Shown here in pieces: positions 61,320 to 64,000 of a stretch of DNA of 64,000 bases. How positions within the stretch are numbered: position 1 is the stretch's first letter; the number at the start of each line of letters is the position of its first letter. Made by a program: the position numbers and the translations under genes. The stretch is from assembly GCA_015501585.1 (NCBI GenBank), contig JADNRY010000107.1, forward strand, positions 62,001-126,000, in the 5' to 3' direction. Below the pieces are notes generated by a model that searched no databases, was not told the origin of the DNA, and was given only the letters and a program-made list of their open reading frames with translations. This stretch comes from Rhodocollybia butyracea (lineage: Eukaryota > Basidiomycota > Agaricomycetes > Agaricales > Omphalotaceae).

Positions 61320-63310
61320 CATATGAGTAGGGCCCCCGTTCCCATTCCCTCCCAACAGCACGGTACGGTATCCTAACGTCTAGTCATCTAGCTCTTCATC
61401 TCTGACTTCTAGGTCGAACCACAACAAGCGAAGGAAGTAGTCGCTTGATACCCAAAACTTTTGATATCCCCAATAATATGATAAACGATTTGTCCGAAAT
61501 GTCAAGAGTAGGCAAGTTGACTGGAATGAAGTTTCGGCGAGCGTTGTTAAGCGGAGGTTCGGAAAGAGGTTCGGGTGGTTGATGGAGGGAGTAGATGGGT
61601 TGTTCGAGTCGTGGAGTAGAGAAGAACAGGCGCGAAGATTGTCACGCAGGATTGAGAAAATCAATGTCCGGATCCAAGGAAGTCAGGCCTGCCGTTACTA
61701 CTTGGGGATCGTCAGAATTTAGAGATTATACAACGATAGTCGTCGCCCGTATGCACCTATTCAACAGCTGGTTTGCCGTAAGGAAGGGGTTTGCTCAAAG
61801 TCCTCGCATTGCTCGTTCTCTGCACCCTCTGTACGTGTACCATGTACCGTCCGTCGATAGCTTTTGTAGTACGTCCAACTTAAACGAAAGAACGTTGGAA
61901 TGAACGGATAGAACGGGCCTGCGTGCGTAGTTACGCAGACAACAACACCTTTCGAATTATTGAATGAGCTGCGTTAGCGTTATTCTTCAAGATAAGTAAA
62001 ATATAGCGTACATAAAGTAAACGAACCATCTTCCCCAAGCCGAAGCGAAAGTGCTAAGAAAAAAGGTCCTTCCCTGCTTCAGGGAACGGTTATTATAGCA
62101 GCGGGCACATTTCCCATTTCCTCCAACAGCACAGCATCCTAACATCACTGCTACCATAACCGACAACTCGGTCAGTGGCGAGGCTTGAAAAAACATCCAA
62201 ATTTGCCGCGGTCCAAAAATTGCAACGAGGTTCTAAGGAAGTGCTGTATGAGCTATAGGGATGGAGCTGAGGCCAGAGAGAATCGCTGTAAGGATGCGGA
62301 GGTCGCTTTTGTTGTTTGATGTTGCGTGATGATGGTGGTACAATGTCAAGCTGCTTGAAATATAAGCGCCAATAACTTTTAGTTATTTTTATGGTACGTA
62401 CATTGAATCGTCGTAAACTGGTTCATCCAACACTCTGGACGACATATATTTTGGCTCTCACTGCTTCTGCTTTCTGCCCCGTAAGAACTGGTCTGGCGGG
62501 TGGGCAAACTCAACAACTGGCAGCGATTGAGCGGTATCAGTGCACTTACATCGGTTTCGAGTGCAAACGCAAAATGAACGGAGAATGGTGAGCTATCAGA
62601 TACAAGTAAAAAGAGATTAGACATCAGGTATGTGTATGAATTAAGAAACAAGGAAACGTACAAGAAAAACATCTTTCGCAACACCTCCGCTCAGCGCTCA
62701 TGACTCAAACTTCCTGACTTCAACATCCCAGACCTTGTGAGTCATGAAGGTTCCCAGGATCTATATCTTCCTCTCCTCTTCTCTTCACCGGCTGCTAGTC
62801 TCATCCTGTAGAATTCCCCCTCCACTTCTGCACCCTTGATATCTCCTTTTACCCAGCGTATCCGACTCACAGACGTGGAAAGACCGAAACACGTTTTCCC
62901 AGCGCGATTTTGGAGACTCGCTACAAACCAAGGCTGAAGCATGACATGTTTGCGCTCTGTAGAACACATGGATTTGTTGAGTGAGTTCTTCGATGCAGCG
63001 TATGCGGCGTGTATCCCGAACCTGGCAATTCGAGGGAAGAGGAGGAGGCCAGGAAATGAGAACGAACATTGAATGAATGTCAGATGTGATAGCGCACAAC
63101 CGTTTCGCGTACTCGGGACAGATGGCTGAAGCCGTCTGCTTGTACCAGCAACCGTCAACCATCCCTATATCTGTGCTCTGTGTTCTGTGCTGAAGCTCGA
63201 GCAACCGACGTTCTGCAGCATGAGATGTTTTTCGAGGACGGGAACCATAGAGTAGGAGCATCAAGAGCACAACGATACACAAGTCACGGTCAGAGTACAA
63301 CGACAAACGA
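61320..63310 (+). repeat. Segmental duplication D2, right copy (interrupted)
   Basis: Counterpart of 53280-54340. Homology runs to about 61672, stops, and resumes at about 62757, the intervening 1.09 kb being absent from the left copy. The copy ends just before the telomeric repeat. Confidence 0.65.
61670..62757. mobile_element. Candidate insertion within duplication D2
   Basis: This 1.09-kb block interrupts D2. GGATC occurs at both junctions (61670-61674 and 62757-62761) and could be a target duplication. A 9-bp inverted repeat, GAAGTCAGG at 61679-61687 and CCTGACTTC at 62713-62721, lies near but not exactly at the ends. No transposase is visible, so it would be non-autonomous. A deletion in the left copy is the alternative. 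Confidence 0.35.
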
Positions 63311-63342
63311 AAACCAATTCATCAAGTTGATTCTCTGCGTGT

Positions 63343-63378
63343 TTAGGGGGGGGTTAGGGGTTAGGGTTAGGGTTAGGG
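63343..63378 (+). repeat. Interstitial telomeric repeats (TTAGGG)
   Basis: TTAG followed by eight G, then TTAGGGG, then three perfect TTAGGG units at 63361-63378, ending in TTGG before unrelated sequence. The G-rich strand runs 5' to 3' to the right, the orientation expected if the chromosome end lies to the right. The array is short and internal, because at least 620 bp of other DNA follow. Confidence 0.9.
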
Positions 63379-64000
63379 TTGGTCCTGACAAAAACGACGA
63401 GTGAGCGAAGCGAACGAGGCGTTTTTTGGAAGGGCCAAGTTCGTTAGTTTGTTGGGTAAGAGCGAAAACAGCCAACAGGGTGTAAGATACTTTCTTACAC
63501 CAAATCCTGTTTCGCTTTTATAGCTCATCAGGGCTGTTTCACATCGTCTAACTGCATACGGACCCAGCGAACATGTGCTCGCCAACCCGTTTCCTCCTCG
63601 TAGGCGCAGGGTTTGACGCGTTGACGGGCCGGAATTCTTCATGAAATTTCGGGCCGGTGAGCTGCCATTCTGTACTTCAACCACCACCGTTGCGAGTCGA
63701 GAGCTGGTTTTCAAGGCTAAGTATGGGATCGGCTCAGGCTTTCATGCACATGACCTGGGTGATGTTGCTAAAGGCTCGTGCTGGCCGGTTCTCATCGATC
63801 TCATCACTCGTCAACAAAGGCTAACAACGATCTTTTTCATCTCGTCTATATCTATGGTTTCTTGCAGAAATGAAATCAAAGATTACACGTTCTACAACCG
63901 CCAATTTGGAGAGAATGAAACTTTTTTTCTTGTGTATCTTTGTTTTTTTCACTATAGCTACTTGCAGATGATCGATGAACGTTTGGACCGCCAGCGTTGG
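63379..64000 (-). mobile_element. End of a probable telomere-attached Penelope-like retroelement
   Basis: Sequence distal to the telomeric repeats. Its minus strand contains a hammerhead ribozyme about 85 bp from the repeats. Known Penelope-like elements carry type I hammerheads in their terminal repeats, and endonuclease-lacking members (Athena in rotifers, Coprina in basidiomycetes) attach to telomeric G-overhangs, giving telomere repeat then antisense element, as here. No reverse transcriptase domain is visible in the 620 bp present; it should lie beyond the window on the minus strand. The element assignment is an inference from the ribozyme and junction. Confidence 0.55.
63464..63542 (-). 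ncRNA. Type I hammerhead ribozyme
   Basis: Read on the minus strand. Stem I is 63542-63532 paired with 63473-63464 (eight Watson-Crick pairs beginning CC/GG, then a G-U). The core CUGAUGA is 63531-63525. Stem II is GCU/AGC (63524-63522 with 63516-63514) with loop AUAAA. The core GAAA is 63513-63510. Stem III is ACAG/CUGU (63510-63507 with 63478-63475), a five-base bulge, then a perfect nine-pair helix (63501-63493 with 63487-63479) and a five-base loop. The cleavage triplet is GUU, with scission expected after U at 63474. All conserved core positions, including G10.1-C11.1 and A15.1-U16.1, are present. Stem I is open, so it is type I. Confidence 0.85.

Noticed and set aside
60618..61320. Minus-strand frames (158 and 92 codons) that could be joined by an intron into one membrane-like protein
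   Set aside because: The downstream part overlaps the tandem units at 60030-60690 and no family motif supports the joined product.
62742..63306. Long minus-strand frames of 138 and 173 codons near the telomere repeat
   Set aside because: They lie in duplication D2; the left copy (53940-54245) does not keep the frame and neither has a recognised motif.
63373..63714. A 113-codon minus-strand open frame at the right end
   Set aside because: It runs through the hammerhead stems and the telomere junction and has no domain; its openness is explained as chance.

Overview
The window is nuclear DNA of a filamentous basidiomycete, most likely an Agaricomycete. Genes are split by many introns of about 40-75 bp with GT..AG ends. 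The gene set is typical of that group: a FunK1-type kinase, tandem F-box proteins, tandem GMC oxidoreductases, MYND/Mss51_C proteins, a Galpha relic and a GATA factor. I saw no tRNA, rRNA or CRISPR array.

Layout. 0-6.1 kb: tandem duplication of a MYND-finger/Mss51_C gene around an unknown minus-strand gene. 6.5-10.4 kb: tandem F-box genes on the minus strand, the second frameshifted. 11.3-12.1 kb: a repeat with an opposite-strand copy at 57.2-58.1 kb. 13.9-24.3 kb: a signal-peptide-bearing FMN-dependent 2-hydroxyacid oxidase-like gene, then two tandem secreted GMC oxidoreductases with a shared upstream block. 25.2-27.8 kb: a FunK1 kinase interrupted by a stop codon and a frameshift. 28.4-37.7 kb: three diacetyl-reductase-like SDR copies (1 and 3 intact, 2 broken) with a G-protein alpha pseudogene and the mitochondrial succinate dehydrogenase flavoprotein gene between them. 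41.5-42.9 kb: a factor with two GATA fingers. 45.2-45.8 kb: a free-standing relative of the N-terminal domain of Bck1-type MAPKKKs. From about 47 kb the sequence is gene-poor and built of diverged duplications, including a truncated third F-box copy.

The most striking feature is at the right end. A short TTAGGG array (63343-63378) abuts unrelated DNA whose minus strand contains a complete type I hammerhead ribozyme (63464-63542). Telomeric repeats joined to the presumed 3' end of an antisense-oriented element carrying a hammerhead are what is expected of telomere-attaching, endonuclease-deficient Penelope-like retroelements (the Coprina/Athena type). This predicts that a chromosome end lies to the right and that a Penelope-type reverse transcriptase on the minus strand lies beyond base 64000.

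How genes work together: the FMN oxidase and the two GMC enzymes could form a secreted oxidase (H2O2-generating) locus. The SDHA gene is core metabolism. The remainder is expanded-family and decaying material. All exon boundaries were inferred by eye from splice signals and paralogue comparison.
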